Notes: generated from the letters alone by a model not told the origin. Positions 6,164-14,462 are shown, counted from the stretch's first letter. The stretch: DNA of 22,611 nt from Holosporaceae bacterium (GCA_031262635.1 JAISHN010000034.1:1-22611), one strand, 5' to 3'. Numbers and translations are program-made.

Positions 6164-7561
6164 TCAGTCTCGAGATGACGTTGCTCTACATTTTTGTTCT
6201 ATTTTATACAAAATAAACATGATAATCGTCCCTATGAGCGCGCCGACTACTAAACTTATAGATTTGTAAACTTCTGGAACTAAATACCTGTAGGCAAGAA
6301 TAGCGCCCCCTCCCATAAGAACGCTTACAACATATGTTCTTACGCTCGTTTTTATATTAAATAAAATGTAAAGGAATATAGGCGGACAAACTATAGGCGT
6401 CCAGAAATTTCCAAAGAATACCCAAATTTCTACTAAACTATAAAAATGAACCGCGATAAATATAGATAAAAACCCTAAGATTACTGTAGACGCTCTTGCG
6501 AGCAATAATTCTTTACGATCTTCTAACTTACGCGGCATAATAGAATTAACGGCGTCGCTTACAGATACGGCGGCGGTGTTTAATAGAGAGTCTGCGGTAG
6601 ACATTATAACGGCCAAAATGCCAGAAATGGCTATGCCTTTCAAAACGGTAGGAAGCGAGTATCTTATAACGTTTATAATCGCATGGTTTGGATCTCCGCT
6701 AGGAAACATTACTACTGCGCAAAGACCTATTATCGACACTATGCTATAAAATGGTACGGTTAGCAAAGAGGTTATAAAGATAGAATTCACCGCCTGCTTT
6801 GGACTTCTAGCCATTAGCATTCTTTGTATCATAGCCGGAGCTAAATTAGGAAAACAATAGACAAGAAAAAGCATCATACAATAAACAAATTCATCGCTAG
6901 GAAAATTACTTACGTGATAATAATGGACAGGCAATCTACAAGTTAGGCCGGTAAAACCGCCAATGCAGCCTAAAGCGATGCTTCCAATAAGAGGAATCCC
7001 TACTAACAAAACAAAAAATTGTAAAACGTCCGTAAATACGACGGAACGTATTCCGCCGGCGATTGAATACGCAATTACAATAAAGCTTCCAATAATGCAG
7101 CCGTAAATATGAGGAATACCGAGAAGAGCTTCGCATATGTATCCCATAGAACTCACTTGAACGGTAGTAAATCCTATATGATACATCACGCTGCCGATAC
7201 TACATATTAATTGTCCTGTTCTCCCATATAATGTTCCCATGATTTCTCCAATCGACATTTTATCGGAAAAATCAGAGACTATTTTAGGAGCCATCAGAGC
7301 TTCTATGATTAGTTTGATGAAACATCCAAGGGCAATTGCAAGCGTAAAGGTAATTCCAAACTTAAATACCTTTTCGCCTACGCCTATAAGATCATTGCCT
7401 CCTACCCAAGTCGCCATAATTGTCATAGTCAGAACTGTAGTCGAAAACGTTCCATCAGATACGGAAAAATCCCGCATAGTTTTTACATTGCGGCCAGCCC
7501 ATAAGCCGACGATTAACGTTGCTACCAGATAAACGCAGACTATTGCTATATCAACATTCAT
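6164..7561 (-). CDS. sodium:solute symporter family (SSS) transporter
   Basis: The 465-residue product has about 12-13 hydrophobic segments with the SSS fold signatures. They are ATWVGGNDLIG (50-60) in the first core helix, SIAGGIRSVVFTDVLQF (about 166-182), which is the family's GG-R-x-x-TD-x-Q signature, and GILAVIMSTADSLLN (about 311-325) at the position of the sodium-site serine/threonine. SSS proteins couple solute uptake to the sodium gradient. The substrate cannot be told from sequence by eye (proline, pantothenate, sugars and choline are all transported by relatives). The start is well supported by AGGAGG upstream and a strong promoter. It is a single gene, divergent from accC, and ends beside the repeat cluster. 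Confidence 0.9.
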   Translation of the reverse strand: MNVDIAIVCVYLVATLIVGLWAGRNVKTMRDFSVSDGTFSTTVLTMTIMATWVGGNDLIGVGEKVFKFGITFTLAIALGCFIKLIIEALMAPKIVSDFSDKMSIGEIMGTLYGRTGQLICSIGSVMYHIGFTTVQVSSMGYICEALLGIPHIYGCIIGSFIVIAYSIAGGIRSVVFTDVLQFFVLLVGIPLIGSIALGCIGGFTGLTCRLPVHYYHVSNFPSDEFVYCMMLFLVYCFPNLAPAMIQRMLMARSPKQAVNSIFITSLLTVPFYSIVSIIGLCAVVMFPSGDPNHAIINVIRYSLPTVLKGIAISGILAVIMSTADSLLNTAAVSVSDAVNSIMPRKLEDRKELLLARASTVILGFLSIFIAVHFYSLVEIWVFFGNFWTPIVCPPIFLYILFNIKTSVRTYVVSVLMGGGAILAYRYLVPEVYKSISLVVGALIGTIIMFILYKIEQKCRATSSRD

Positions 7562-7611
7562 ACTCTAACCTCCTGGCGACGCAAGGTAGGAAAAATCCTA
7601 TCCCCACTTAG

Positions 7612-7640
7612 TATATATGTATTGTTTTGTATATTTTCAA
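7612..7640 (-). promoter_or_regulatory. promoter for the sodium:solute symporter gene
   Basis: On the minus strand TTGAAA (7640-7635) and TATATA (7617-7612) are exactly 17 bp apart. The leader of about 45 nt contains a small TAGGA/TCCTA hairpin before the AGGAGG. Confidence 0.6.
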
Positions 7641-7755
7641 GAAGAAAAAATATATCCATTGAAAATATCCAATCTAATTGTGAAACGAACCGCGGATTTT
7701 TCAAACGTCCTAAAAGAGTCGAGCGTCGTTTAGCGAATCTATTCCTCAAAAACGC

Positions 7756-7784
7756 TTGACTCAGATCGCTCGGCGCAGTATCAA
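7756..7784 (+). promoter_or_regulatory. promoter for accC
   Basis: TTGACT (7756-7761) and TATCAA (7779-7784) are 17 bp apart. Transcription would start near 7791, giving a leader of only about 18 nt without a clear Shine-Dalgarno sequence. Confidence 0.5.
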
Positions 7785-7808
7785 CGAGGACGAAAACGGG
7801 TCTTTCTA

Positions 7809-9149
7809 ATGATAAAAAAAGTACTGATAGCCAATAGAGGCGAAATCGCCGTCAGAATTCTGAGAGCCTGCAAAGATCTTGGAATACAGACGGTTGCGGT
7901 TCATTCTACGGCGGACGAAGACGCGATGCACGTCAGATTGGCGGACGAAAGCGTGTGCGTAGGGCCTCCGCAGCCTCGGGAAAGTTATCTGAACATTCCG
8001 GCGATCATTTCCGCCGCGGTAATATCTGGGGCGGACGCGATTCACCCTGGATTTGGTTTTCTAAGCGAAAATTCCACGTTTGCTCACATGGTTGAGGAGC
8101 ACGGTTTGATTTTTATTGGCCCGAAAGCCGATCACATCGCTATGATGGGCGATAAAATCATGGCCAAAAAAACCTTCGCTCGCCTCGGTCTGCCGACGAC
8201 GCCTGGATCCGACGGAGCGGTAAACGATATAAGCAAAGCCCTTAAAATAGCGGATAAAATTGGATATCCAGTTTTGATCAAAGCCGCCGCCGGCGGAGGC
8301 GGACGCGGCATGCGGATCGCTCAAACCAAATTGGATTTTACGGAGGCCTATGAAACCGCTCGCAGAGAGGCCGGAATCGCGTTTGGAAACGATCGCGTTT
8401 ACGTAGAAAAATACCTAGAAAACCCGCGGCATATAGAATTCCAAATTATCGCCGATAAATTCAAAAACGCCGTCCATTTAGGCGAAAGAGACTGCTCTCT
8501 TCAGAGAAGAAACCAAAAAGTTTGGGAAGAAGCTCTCAGCTCCGTCCTAACGCCGGAATTTAGAGATAATTTTGGAAGAAAAATCGCAAAAGCGGTAGGC
8601 GAGTTGGGATATTTAGGAGTTGGAACCCTCGAATTTTTGTACGAAAAAGGCGAATTGTACTTCATTGAAATGAACACGCGCATACAAGTCGAGCATCCGA
8701 TTACCGAAATGATAACGGGCGTCGATATTGTTCGCGAGCAAATTCTCGTCGCCGACGGAAATAAGCTTTCGTTTTCTCAGGATGAAGTAGAATTTAGAGG
8801 ACACGCGATAGAATGCCGAATTAACGCGGAGAATCCCGAGACTTTCATTCCTTCCGCGGGAACGATCACGAATTACCACTGCCCGGGCGGACCTGGAGTT
8901 AGAGTTGACAGCGCCCTGTACGCCGGCTGCAAGATTCCTCCGTATTACGACAGCCTAATCGCAAAACTGATCGTCCATGGCGCCGACCGCCGACAATGCC
9001 TCGCTCGCCTCCGTCGAGCTTTGAGCGAATACGTTATAGAAGGCGTGGACACTCTCATTCCGCTGCATTTAAAACTAGTCGACCATCCCAACGTTATTGC
9101 TGGAAATTTTGATATTCGTTTCTTGGAGAGGAATTTTCAAGCGGGCTAA
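7809..9149 (+). CDS. accC: acetyl-CoA carboxylase, biotin carboxylase subunit
   Basis: AccC uses ATP and bicarbonate to carboxylate biotin on the carrier AccB, the first half-reaction of fatty acid synthesis. The 446-residue product is full length. The N-terminal Rossmann-like part begins KKVLIANRGEIAVRILRA. The ATP-grasp glycine loop is AAAGGGGRGMRI (159-170), and the catalytic segment NTRIQVEHPITE (289-300) holds the active-site Arg, Gln and Glu. The ERDCSLQRRNQK segment (227-238) has Asn where E. coli has His236, a change also seen in acyl-CoA carboxylases. The following EEAL replaces the usual EEAP. No biotin carrier gene is adjacent, although accB normally precedes accC. With no accB or accA domain fused, the acetyl-CoA enzyme is more likely than a propionyl-CoA or pyruvate carboxylase, but this cannot be excluded. 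Confidence 0.9.
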   Translation: MIKKVLIANRGEIAVRILRACKDLGIQTVAVHSTADEDAMHVRLADESVCVGPPQPRESYLNIPAIISAAVISGADAIHPGFGFLSENSTFAHMVEEHGLIFIGPKADHIAMMGDKIMAKKTFARLGLPTTPGSDGAVNDISKALKIADKIGYPVLIKAAAGGGGRGMRIAQTKLDFTEAYETARREAGIAFGNDRVYVEKYLENPRHIEFQIIADKFKNAVHLGERDCSLQRRNQKVWEEALSSVLTPEFRDNFGRKIAKAVGELGYLGVGTLEFLYEKGELYFIEMNTRIQVEHPITEMITGVDIVREQILVADGNKLSFSQDEVEFRGHAIECRINAENPETFIPSAGTITNYHCPGGPGVRVDSALYAGCKIPPYYDSLIAKLIVHGADRRQCLARLRRALSEYVIEGVDTLIPLHLKLVDHPNVIAGNFDIRFLERNFQAG

Positions 9150-9252
9150 AGCGCGCGGATAAGCGACGACTTTTTACGCCTATCGTCCGTAGGAGAGGGA
9201 GAGTCGCATTATCTCGTCATCTGTCGCAATAACTACGCCGTAAAGTCCTTTG

Positions 9253-9280
9253 TTGTTTTAAAGCAACTGTCCAGTATAAT
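9253..9280 (+). promoter_or_regulatory. promoter for the antiporter-rnhB unit
   Basis: A perfect TATAAT lies at 9275-9280. The -35 is weak (TTGTTT at 9253-9258, 16 bp spacing). The predicted leader is about 80 nt and contains the hairpin at 9316-9345. Confidence 0.45.
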
Positions 9281-9315
9281 TAATGAGTAACGATTTAAAA
9301 AAAACAAGAATTTTA

Positions 9316-9345
9316 TAGAATACTTAAAGCTGTTTCTGTATTCTA
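9316..9345 (+). promoter_or_regulatory. 8-bp hairpin in the leader of the antiporter mRNA
   Basis: TAGAATAC (9316-9323) and GTATTCTA (9338-9345) are perfect complements with a 14-nt loop. The stem ends 5 nt before the only Shine-Dalgarno-like sequence (AAGGA, 9351-9355), which is itself 14 nt from the ATG. It is not followed by a T-tract, so it is not a standard terminator. Confidence 0.4.
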
Positions 9346-9369
9346 AATTGAAGGATTTGTTTAATACAC

Positions 9370-10689
9370 ATGCAATGGACTGTCACTAAAATCGCGTTGG
9401 TTATTTTATGCGCAATGGGATCCGGTTTGGTTCTCTCATTGCTCGGTCATACGCCGGTTTTGGGATATATCATCGCCGGAATTTTGCTTGGACCGTCGGG
9501 GCTTCAGCTTATCGGAGATCGCGCGTCCGTAGAATTATTCTCGGAAATGGGAATACTTCTTCTGCTTTTCGTGATCGGACTGAATCTTTCGTTTGAAAAA
9601 ATCAAGAGCATCTGGAAAAAGTCGTTCGCGATTACTTTGTTTTCGACGGCCGCTATATATTTAGTCGTCTTTGCGATCGGATACTTTTTTAAATTAACAA
9701 ATGAAAAGATAATGCTTATAGCGTTTTGCGTCGCTTTGTCGTCCACGGCGGTTACGGTTAAGTCTTTAGCGACTTTAAAGGATTGCGACGATCAAGTCGA
9801 AGAAAATACTTTTGGCATTCTAGTCGCTCAAGATTTAGTCGCTTTAGGAATGGTTATAATAATCAAATTCTGCGGATCGGCGTCTAGAACGACTCATCCC
9901 ACAACTCCTCAAATGCTTACTACGCTCTTGTTTATAGGAGGACTGGCGCTCTATTTCTACTGGTATCATCAAAATGTGCATAGGCTTACGAATTTCATGA
10001 AAAAGCACGCCGATATGCTGACTATGATAGTTTTTGGAGTATGTCTTGGAGGAGCGGTTCTCGCTGAAATCGCGGGATTATCCGCGCCTTTCGGAGCCTT
10101 TGTTTCCGGTCTGATACTTGGAAACTCCAATATGCGAGACAAAGCGCAAAGCGTAACCGCGCCGATTGAAGAGATTCTTCTGATGGCTTTCTTCCTCAGC
10201 GTAGGGCTATCGGTCGATTTGGAATTTGTTTACGACAACGTTTGGCTTATTTTATTATCGCTGATTTTCGTGGCATTTGGGAAAACCGTCATAAACGTTT
10301 TCGTACTGAGGCTTTGCCGTTTTCCGTTAAAAGAAGCGTTTGTTATCAGCGTATTGCTTGGGCATATCGGAGAGTTTTCTTTTATGCTCTCAAACTTGGC
10401 GCAAAAAGTTAATATTATAGACAGCTACGGCGAAAAATTTTTAGTCAGCCTAACCGCTTTGAGCCTATTTTTAAGTCCTTTTTGGTTGGTTTTCGCGGAA
10501 AGATGCCGCTCGTTGGCGAGAAACGTCAATATTGTTTCGTCTTGGGAATTTTTTAGACTCGTCAGCGACAAAGAGCTGATCCGACTGCGTCATTTCAAAA
10601 CCAATATCGCCGCCGCGGCGGAATATTTGTCGAACGGCGCGTCCGAGTTGATAGGGCGGATTAAGTCGATTAAAAAAAATGGAAAATGA
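9370..10689 (+). CDS. CPA2-family cation:proton antiporter, membrane domain only (KefB/KefC-like)
   Basis: The 439-residue product consists of about 12-13 transmembrane segments. It shows CPA2 signatures: GYIIAGILLGPSGL (32-45), FVIGLNLSF (67-75), VALSSTAVTV (121-130), the Gln-Asp pair of KefC-type carriers in GILVAQDLVALG (Q154, D155), GLSAPFGAFVSGLILGNS and LLGHIGEFSFML. KefB/KefC carriers exchange potassium for protons across the inner membrane. In those proteins a C-terminal RCK/KTN nucleotide-binding domain controls gating; here only about 50 residues follow the last membrane helix, so that domain is absent. The stop overlaps the rnhB start (ATGA). The ion is unproven; relatives lacking RCK domains may exchange sodium or other solutes. 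Confidence 0.88.
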   Translation: MQWTVTKIALVILCAMGSGLVLSLLGHTPVLGYIIAGILLGPSGLQLIGDRASVELFSEMGILLLLFVIGLNLSFEKIKSIWKKSFAITLFSTAAIYLVVFAIGYFFKLTNEKIMLIAFCVALSSTAVTVKSLATLKDCDDQVEENTFGILVAQDLVALGMVIIIKFCGSASRTTHPTTPQMLTTLLFIGGLALYFYWYHQNVHRLTNFMKKHADMLTMIVFGVCLGGAVLAEIAGLSAPFGAFVSGLILGNSNMRDKAQSVTAPIEEILLMAFFLSVGLSVDLEFVYDNVWLILLSLIFVAFGKTVINVFVLRLCRFPLKEAFVISVLLGHIGEFSFMLSNLAQKVNIIDSYGEKFLVSLTALSLFLSPFWLVFAERCRSLARNVNIVSSWEFFRLVSDKELIRLRHFKTNIAAAAEYLSNGASELIGRIKSIKKNGK

Positions 10690-11309
10690 AGTCTGATTGG
10701 CTTAAGGAAAACGGCTTATCCTTGAACGACAGCGTCGGCATAGACGAAGTCGGACGCGGGCCGCTCGCCGGTCCGGTAGTCGCCGCGGCGGTTTGGATAA
10801 GCCGCGAAGCCGTCGTTGAGTTGAAAAATAGCGGGTTAGTCGTTCAAGATTCGAAAAAAATGACCTCGAACCAACGAAAGAAAATCGTAGAATGGCTGAC
10901 GTCTCAAGAAGCGCGTTGCTCGATCGCTTCCGCGACCGTAGAAGAAATCGACGGCATTAATATATTGAACGCGACGTTTAGAGCGATGGAAAGAGCCTAC
11001 GATTCCCTGGCAAAATCGCTAGGTTTTTCTCCCGCGGCTCTAATCGACGGCGATAAAGCGCCGCCGAATATAAAAAGCGCTCAAGCGATCGTAAAAGGCG
11101 ACGATAAAATCCTGTCAATTTCGCTAGCTTCCATAATCGCAAAAGAATATAGAGACGACCTCATGCGAGAACTGGCTAGGAAATTTCCAGACTACGGATG
11201 GGAAACGAACGTCGGATACGGAACCGCGAAACATATAGCGACGATTCGAAAAATCGGCCTAACTCCGTACCATCGCAAAAGCTTTTGCAAGCGGATATTC
11301 GAGAGATAA
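10686..11309 (+). CDS. rnhB: ribonuclease HII
   Basis: RNase HII cleaves RNA in RNA-DNA hybrids and nicks at single ribonucleotides in DNA. The 207-residue product has the family's opening GIDEVGRGPLAGPVVAAAV with catalytic D20 and E21. The further acidic residues lie in ALIDGDKAPP (D121) and VKGDD (D139), and SIIAKEYRD follows. Family length is complete. The ATG lies inside the antiporter stop (ATGA), so translation is probably coupled; the only local ribosome-binding sequence is weak (TGGAAA). The functional pairing of an antiporter with rnhB has no obvious logic and is likely positional. Confidence 0.95.
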   Translation: MKSDWLKENGLSLNDSVGIDEVGRGPLAGPVVAAAVWISREAVVELKNSGLVVQDSKKMTSNQRKKIVEWLTSQEARCSIASATVEEIDGINILNATFRAMERAYDSLAKSLGFSPAALIDGDKAPPNIKSAQAIVKGDDKILSISLASIIAKEYRDDLMRELARKFPDYGWETNVGYGTAKHIATIRKIGLTPYHRKSFCKRIFER

Positions 11310-11438
11310 CGCGTTAGATTTGTAAATAGGAGGTTTGAATCATTGTACTGTAACTAGTTGAAATTATAGAGAATTTATATTTTTTTCGGAGTTAATTCCT
11401 TTAATCTTATTCGACAGATTCTTCAAAGTCGCAGGTTA

Positions 11439-12284
11439 TCATTGCTTTAAAGAGTTTATTTCTTTCTCTGATAAACCAGTATATTTACTGATAGAGGATG
11501 AAGACATACCGTCAGTTAGCATTGATAAAGCAGCCTCTCTCTTTTCTTCCATTCTGCCCTTATTATAATGATGAGCGCGTAGATTACGCTCATTATCTTG
11601 CCACCGCAGGCGCTCCTCGTAAATCTTTCTCATCTCTGGATTCTGGCTTACGTGTTGTAATTCATTCATGGCTTCCTCCACTTCCGGTACGTCTAAAAAT
11701 TCTGCCGGTATTTTCTCTGGATTGCGCAGAAAATACATCCAAACCCTAAACATATCCTTGATATTCGCTTGTTTTATATCTACTTTTGGCAATTCCACAA
11801 TGATTGTTCGAAACTTCTCAGTCGCAACCTCCGCGGGATCAAGCGGCGTTTCTTGAAACGTAAACAGCGCTTCATGCGTGTGATACTGTCTTTTCGTTTC
11901 ATCATAATTCGCGATCCATATACTTATCATATTCGGCAAAGCGTCGAATTCTTCGCCTTCTTTCAGATCGTTCGGCATCATCCTGCATTGATAAAACGCA
12001 GATCGATTCATGATCCTACCGTCGTCGCAACACTGAATTTCGATTCCAAGCTTCGTGTTATCGTCTGCGGTAGCTCGGATATCAAGACGCACCGACTTAC
12101 CTTTCGGCAGATCTTTGGGAATGTCGGGGTTCTCAATAGTTAAATCTTTGATGTGAGGCTTGCCGGCAAGAATCGCGTTGATAAGACTGATAAGGGCTCG
12201 CTTATGAGAACTTTTACCAAAAATATTCTTGAAGATAAAGTCCGAACACGGAGATAACAAGTCAAATGTCTTTTTCATTTTCAT
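11439..12284 (-). CDS. Rpn-family PD-(D/E)XK nuclease / putative transposase
   Basis: The 281-residue product matches the Rpn (recombination-promoting nuclease) layout. It opens LLSPCSDFIFKNIFG, continues with a PD-(D/E)XK core seen as DIRATADDNTKLGIEIQ (Asp ... E-x-Q), then YQCRMM and HTHEALFTFQE. It ends in a helix-turn-helix-like tail of the type MLTDGMSSSSISKYTGLSEKEINSL. Rpn proteins in E. coli cleave DNA and raise recombination; recent work ties some to phage defence. I chose ATG 12284 over 12299 because AGGA lies 7 nt upstream of it. The gene seems intact, stands alone behind a TATAAT box, and converges with rnhB. No inverted repeats flank it. Confidence 0.87.
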   Translation of the reverse strand: MKMKKTFDLLSPCSDFIFKNIFGKSSHKRALISLINAILAGKPHIKDLTIENPDIPKDLPKGKSVRLDIRATADDNTKLGIEIQCCDDGRIMNRSAFYQCRMMPNDLKEGEEFDALPNMISIWIANYDETKRQYHTHEALFTFQETPLDPAEVATEKFRTIIVELPKVDIKQANIKDMFRVWMYFLRNPEKIPAEFLDVPEVEEAMNELQHVSQNPEMRKIYEERLRWQDNERNLRAHHYNKGRMEEKREAALSMLTDGMSSSSISKYTGLSEKEINSLKQ

Positions 12285-12316
12285 GCTAATTCCTAACAAT
12301 CAATCATATCGTTTTA

Positions 12317-12322
12317 ATTATA
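12317..12322 (-). promoter_or_regulatory. -10 element for the Rpn nuclease gene
   Basis: On the minus strand TATAAT matches consensus perfectly, 32 nt before the chosen ATG. The -35 region is poor. Confidence 0.3.
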
Positions 12323-12490
12323 ATATATTCGGGCGCGAATGAATAATAAAATCCATCCTTAGAAGCAAAGGAGAGGCCAAAGAAGTGTAGGAAAGCTAAA
12401 AAAGAGGAAGCGGATTTCAAAAGCGGGAAGCTAATCGTCTGAAGAATTTCATTTTGTTACAGCCTATTCGAGTCAAAAGAAATCTCGATT

Positions 12491-12751
12491 CTACTCCGCT
12501 GCGGTAGCGGCGCTGTCTGCGATAATCGTCGCGGTATTTTCGGAAAATGAACAAAGACCGCCGGAGATTTCTATACATACCGGAGATTCGGAATCAGGCG
12601 TAAATACCTTTACAACGCCTTTTTTTAGCGGAGTCATGATGGATATATGACGCGGCAGCAGACACATCTCGCCGGCGGCGGCGGGCAAGACTGCTTTCAT
12701 TATTTCTCCGTCAAAGAGTTTCTTTTCAAGCCTTAAAATTTTCGCCCTCAA
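12491..12751 (-). CDS. atpC: ATP synthase epsilon subunit, N-terminal domain only
   Basis: Epsilon sits on the central stalk of F1 and, through two C-terminal helices, can inhibit ATP hydrolysis. I place the start at TTG 12751, whose TTGA overlaps the atpD stop; GGGAG lies 7 nt upstream. The resulting 86-residue protein has the beta-sandwich features KKLFDGEIMKAVLPAAAGEM, LLPRHISIMTPLKKGVV and ISGGLCSFSENTATIIAD. It then ends about 50 residues short of the E. coli protein (139 residues), just where the helical domain should begin. A longer frame opens upstream but would overlap atpD by about 90 bp and adds no conserved sequence. Gene order atpD-atpC is standard. Confidence 0.85.
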   Translation of the reverse strand: MRAKILRLEKKLFDGEIMKAVLPAAAGEMCLLPRHISIMTPLKKGVVKVFTPDSESPVCIEISGGLCSFSENTATIIADSAATAAE

Positions 12752-14157
12752 GCCGCGTCTCCCATAGTTTTCGCTTTTTCGTAAACGTCCTCGATTCCGC
12801 CGACCATGAAAAACGCCGTTTCCGGCAGGTCGTCGCATTCGCCGGAAATAATCGCGGCAAAGCTCTTAATCGTATCCTCGAGATTGACGAATTTTCCTGG
12901 CGCGCCGGTAAAGACCGAAGCGGTAAAGAACGGCTGCGAAAGGAATTTCTGTATTTTCCTCGCTCTCATGACGACGAGTTTATCTTCTTCTGAAAGCTCG
13001 TCCATACCTAGAATCGCGATGATATCTTGCAACGCCTTGTAGCTTTGCAGAATTCGCTGAACTTCTCGAGCGACTCTGTAGTGCTCTTCTCCAACTATAT
13101 GAGGCGAAAGCATCCGCGAAGTGGAATCCAGAGGATCGACGGCCGGATAAATTCCAAGCTCCGATATTTTTCTGCTCAAAACCGTAGTCGCGTCCAAATG
13201 CGAGAACGAAGTCGCCGGAGCGGGATCGGTCAGATCGTCCGCCGGAACGTAAATCGCCTGAACGCTGGTGACGGATCCCTTGGTCGTGCTGGTGATTCGC
13301 TCCTGCAGCTCGCCCATTTCGGTCGCGAGCGTCGGCTGGTATCCGACGGCGGACGGGGTTCTTCCAAGCAGCGCCGAAACCTCCGATCCCGCCTGCGTAA
13401 ACCTGAATATGTTGTCTATGAAAAGCAAAACGTCCTGACGCTCAAAGTCGCGGAAATATTCCGCAAGCGTGAGACCGGTTAAGGCGACTCTCGCTCTCGC
13501 CCCAGGCGGCTCGTTCATCTGTCCGTAAACCAGAGCGGCTTTCGACTCGCCGTCGAGTTTTATAACGCCGGACTCGATCATTTCATGGTAGAGGTCGTTG
13601 CCTTCTCGCGTTCTTTCTCCGACTCCGGCGAAAACCGAATATCCGCCGTGCGCTTTCGCGATGTTGTTGATCAATTCTTGAATTAAGACGGTTTTTCCGA
13701 CTCCCGCTCCGCCGAATAACCCCACTTTTCCGCCCTTAGCGTATGGAGCCAACAAGTCGACGACTTTAATGCCGGTCACGAAAATTTCCGTCTCCGAGGC
13801 TTGTTCCGTCAGAGGAGGAGCCGCTCTATGAATCGGTAAAACCGTTTTTGCATTTAGAGGGCCTCTGCCGTCGATCGGCTCGCCGACAACGTTGATAATT
13901 CGTCCAAGCATCTGTTTTCCAACTGGAACTTCGATCATTTTTCCCGTGTCGACGACTTCTTGACCTCGCTGCAGCCCGTCGGTTATATCCATAGCGATAG
14001 TTCTAACGACGTCCTCGCCAAGTTGCTGAGCGACCTCTAGAACGACTTTTTTTCCATTGTTCATAACTTCAAGAGCGTTGAGAACGTCTGGGACTTTTTT
14101 TTCGAAAGTCACGTCGACGACAACGCCAAGTACTTGAGATATGTGTCCTTTGTTCAT
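12748..14157 (-). CDS. atpD: F0F1 ATP synthase subunit beta
   Basis: The beta subunit carries the catalytic nucleotide sites of the F1 sector. The 469-residue product is full length. The Walker A loop GGAGVGKT is at 149-156, GERTREGNDLY at 180-190 contains the catalytic glutamate, LLFIDNIFRFTQAGSEVSALLGR forms the Walker B region, and DELSEED is near 390. The N-terminus GHISQVLGVVVDV is typical. AAGGA precedes the ATG by 7 nt. It is followed by atpC with overlap. Directly upstream is a 323-bp spacer and then a divergent gene, so atpH, atpA and atpG are not adjacent as they usually are in the atpHAGDC operon. Confidence 0.98.
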   Translation of the reverse strand: MNKGHISQVLGVVVDVTFEKKVPDVLNALEVMNNGKKVVLEVAQQLGEDVVRTIAMDITDGLQRGQEVVDTGKMIEVPVGKQMLGRIINVVGEPIDGRGPLNAKTVLPIHRAAPPLTEQASETEIFVTGIKVVDLLAPYAKGGKVGLFGGAGVGKTVLIQELINNIAKAHGGYSVFAGVGERTREGNDLYHEMIESGVIKLDGESKAALVYGQMNEPPGARARVALTGLTLAEYFRDFERQDVLLFIDNIFRFTQAGSEVSALLGRTPSAVGYQPTLATEMGELQERITSTTKGSVTSVQAIYVPADDLTDPAPATSFSHLDATTVLSRKISELGIYPAVDPLDSTSRMLSPHIVGEEHYRVAREVQRILQSYKALQDIIAILGMDELSEEDKLVVMRARKIQKFLSQPFFTASVFTGAPGKFVNLEDTIKSFAAIISGECDDLPETAFFMVGGIEDVYEKAKTMGDAA

Positions 14158-14329
14158 GTTTTTATCCTTCTGTTGCGGACGATTTTAAAATGGTTATTCT
14201 ATTTATCACATTTCCCCCTTGCTGATAAAGCGATTTTCGCTAATGAATGCTTTTAACGAAATAGGCTTTTTAAACCGGAATAATGAATTAAAACTCGTAT
14301 TCCAGCTGAATAAAATTCTGAATTTCCAG

Positions 14330-14434
14330 CTCGTCATCCTTAGCCGTAAGGCCGAGGATCCGGAAGAAAGCGTTTATTTCCCCGTCATTCATAAAACGCC
14401 TCCCTTTTTCATCATCCTCTAGCGGAAGAATCCA
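14330..14434. repeat. degenerate CGTCATCCT-type repeat, two half elements
   Basis: CTCGTCATCCT at 14330-14340, followed by CCGAGGATCCGGAAGAA, matches the left arm of the element at 5832-5921. About 70 bp on, TCATCCTCTAGCGGAAGAATCCAG matches the left arm of the element at 19864-19966. Neither half faces its complementary arm, so this looks like a decayed or rearranged pair. Confidence 0.5.
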
Positions 14435-14456
14435 GTCGCGTTAATTTTTTCTTAAA

Positions 14457-14462
14457 TATAAT
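14457..14462 (+). promoter_or_regulatory. -10 element just upstream of the TadG-like gene
   Basis: TATAAT lies 18 nt before the ATG, which would leave a leader of about 12 nt and no Shine-Dalgarno sequence. The -35 is poor. A seven-codon frame starting at 14461 ends in a TGA that overlaps the ATG at 14481. Confidence 0.3.

Noticed and set aside
11330..11365. AGGAGG downstream of rnhB as a start of a small gene
   Set aside because: The only nearby start (TTG 1 nt away) gives eight codons, and no ATG/GTG follows at usable distance.
12468..12488. TCGAG/CTCGA hairpin after atpC as a terminator
   Set aside because: The stem is 5 bp and is not followed by T residues on the minus strand.
13027..13482. 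151-codon frame antisense to atpD
   Set aside because: It is a shadow of the highly conserved atpD frame and is arginine-rich, as antisense frames here often are.
14219..14422. 67-codon frame upstream of the TadG-like gene
   Set aside because: It runs into the degenerate repeat and shows no protein-like pattern or ribosome binding site.
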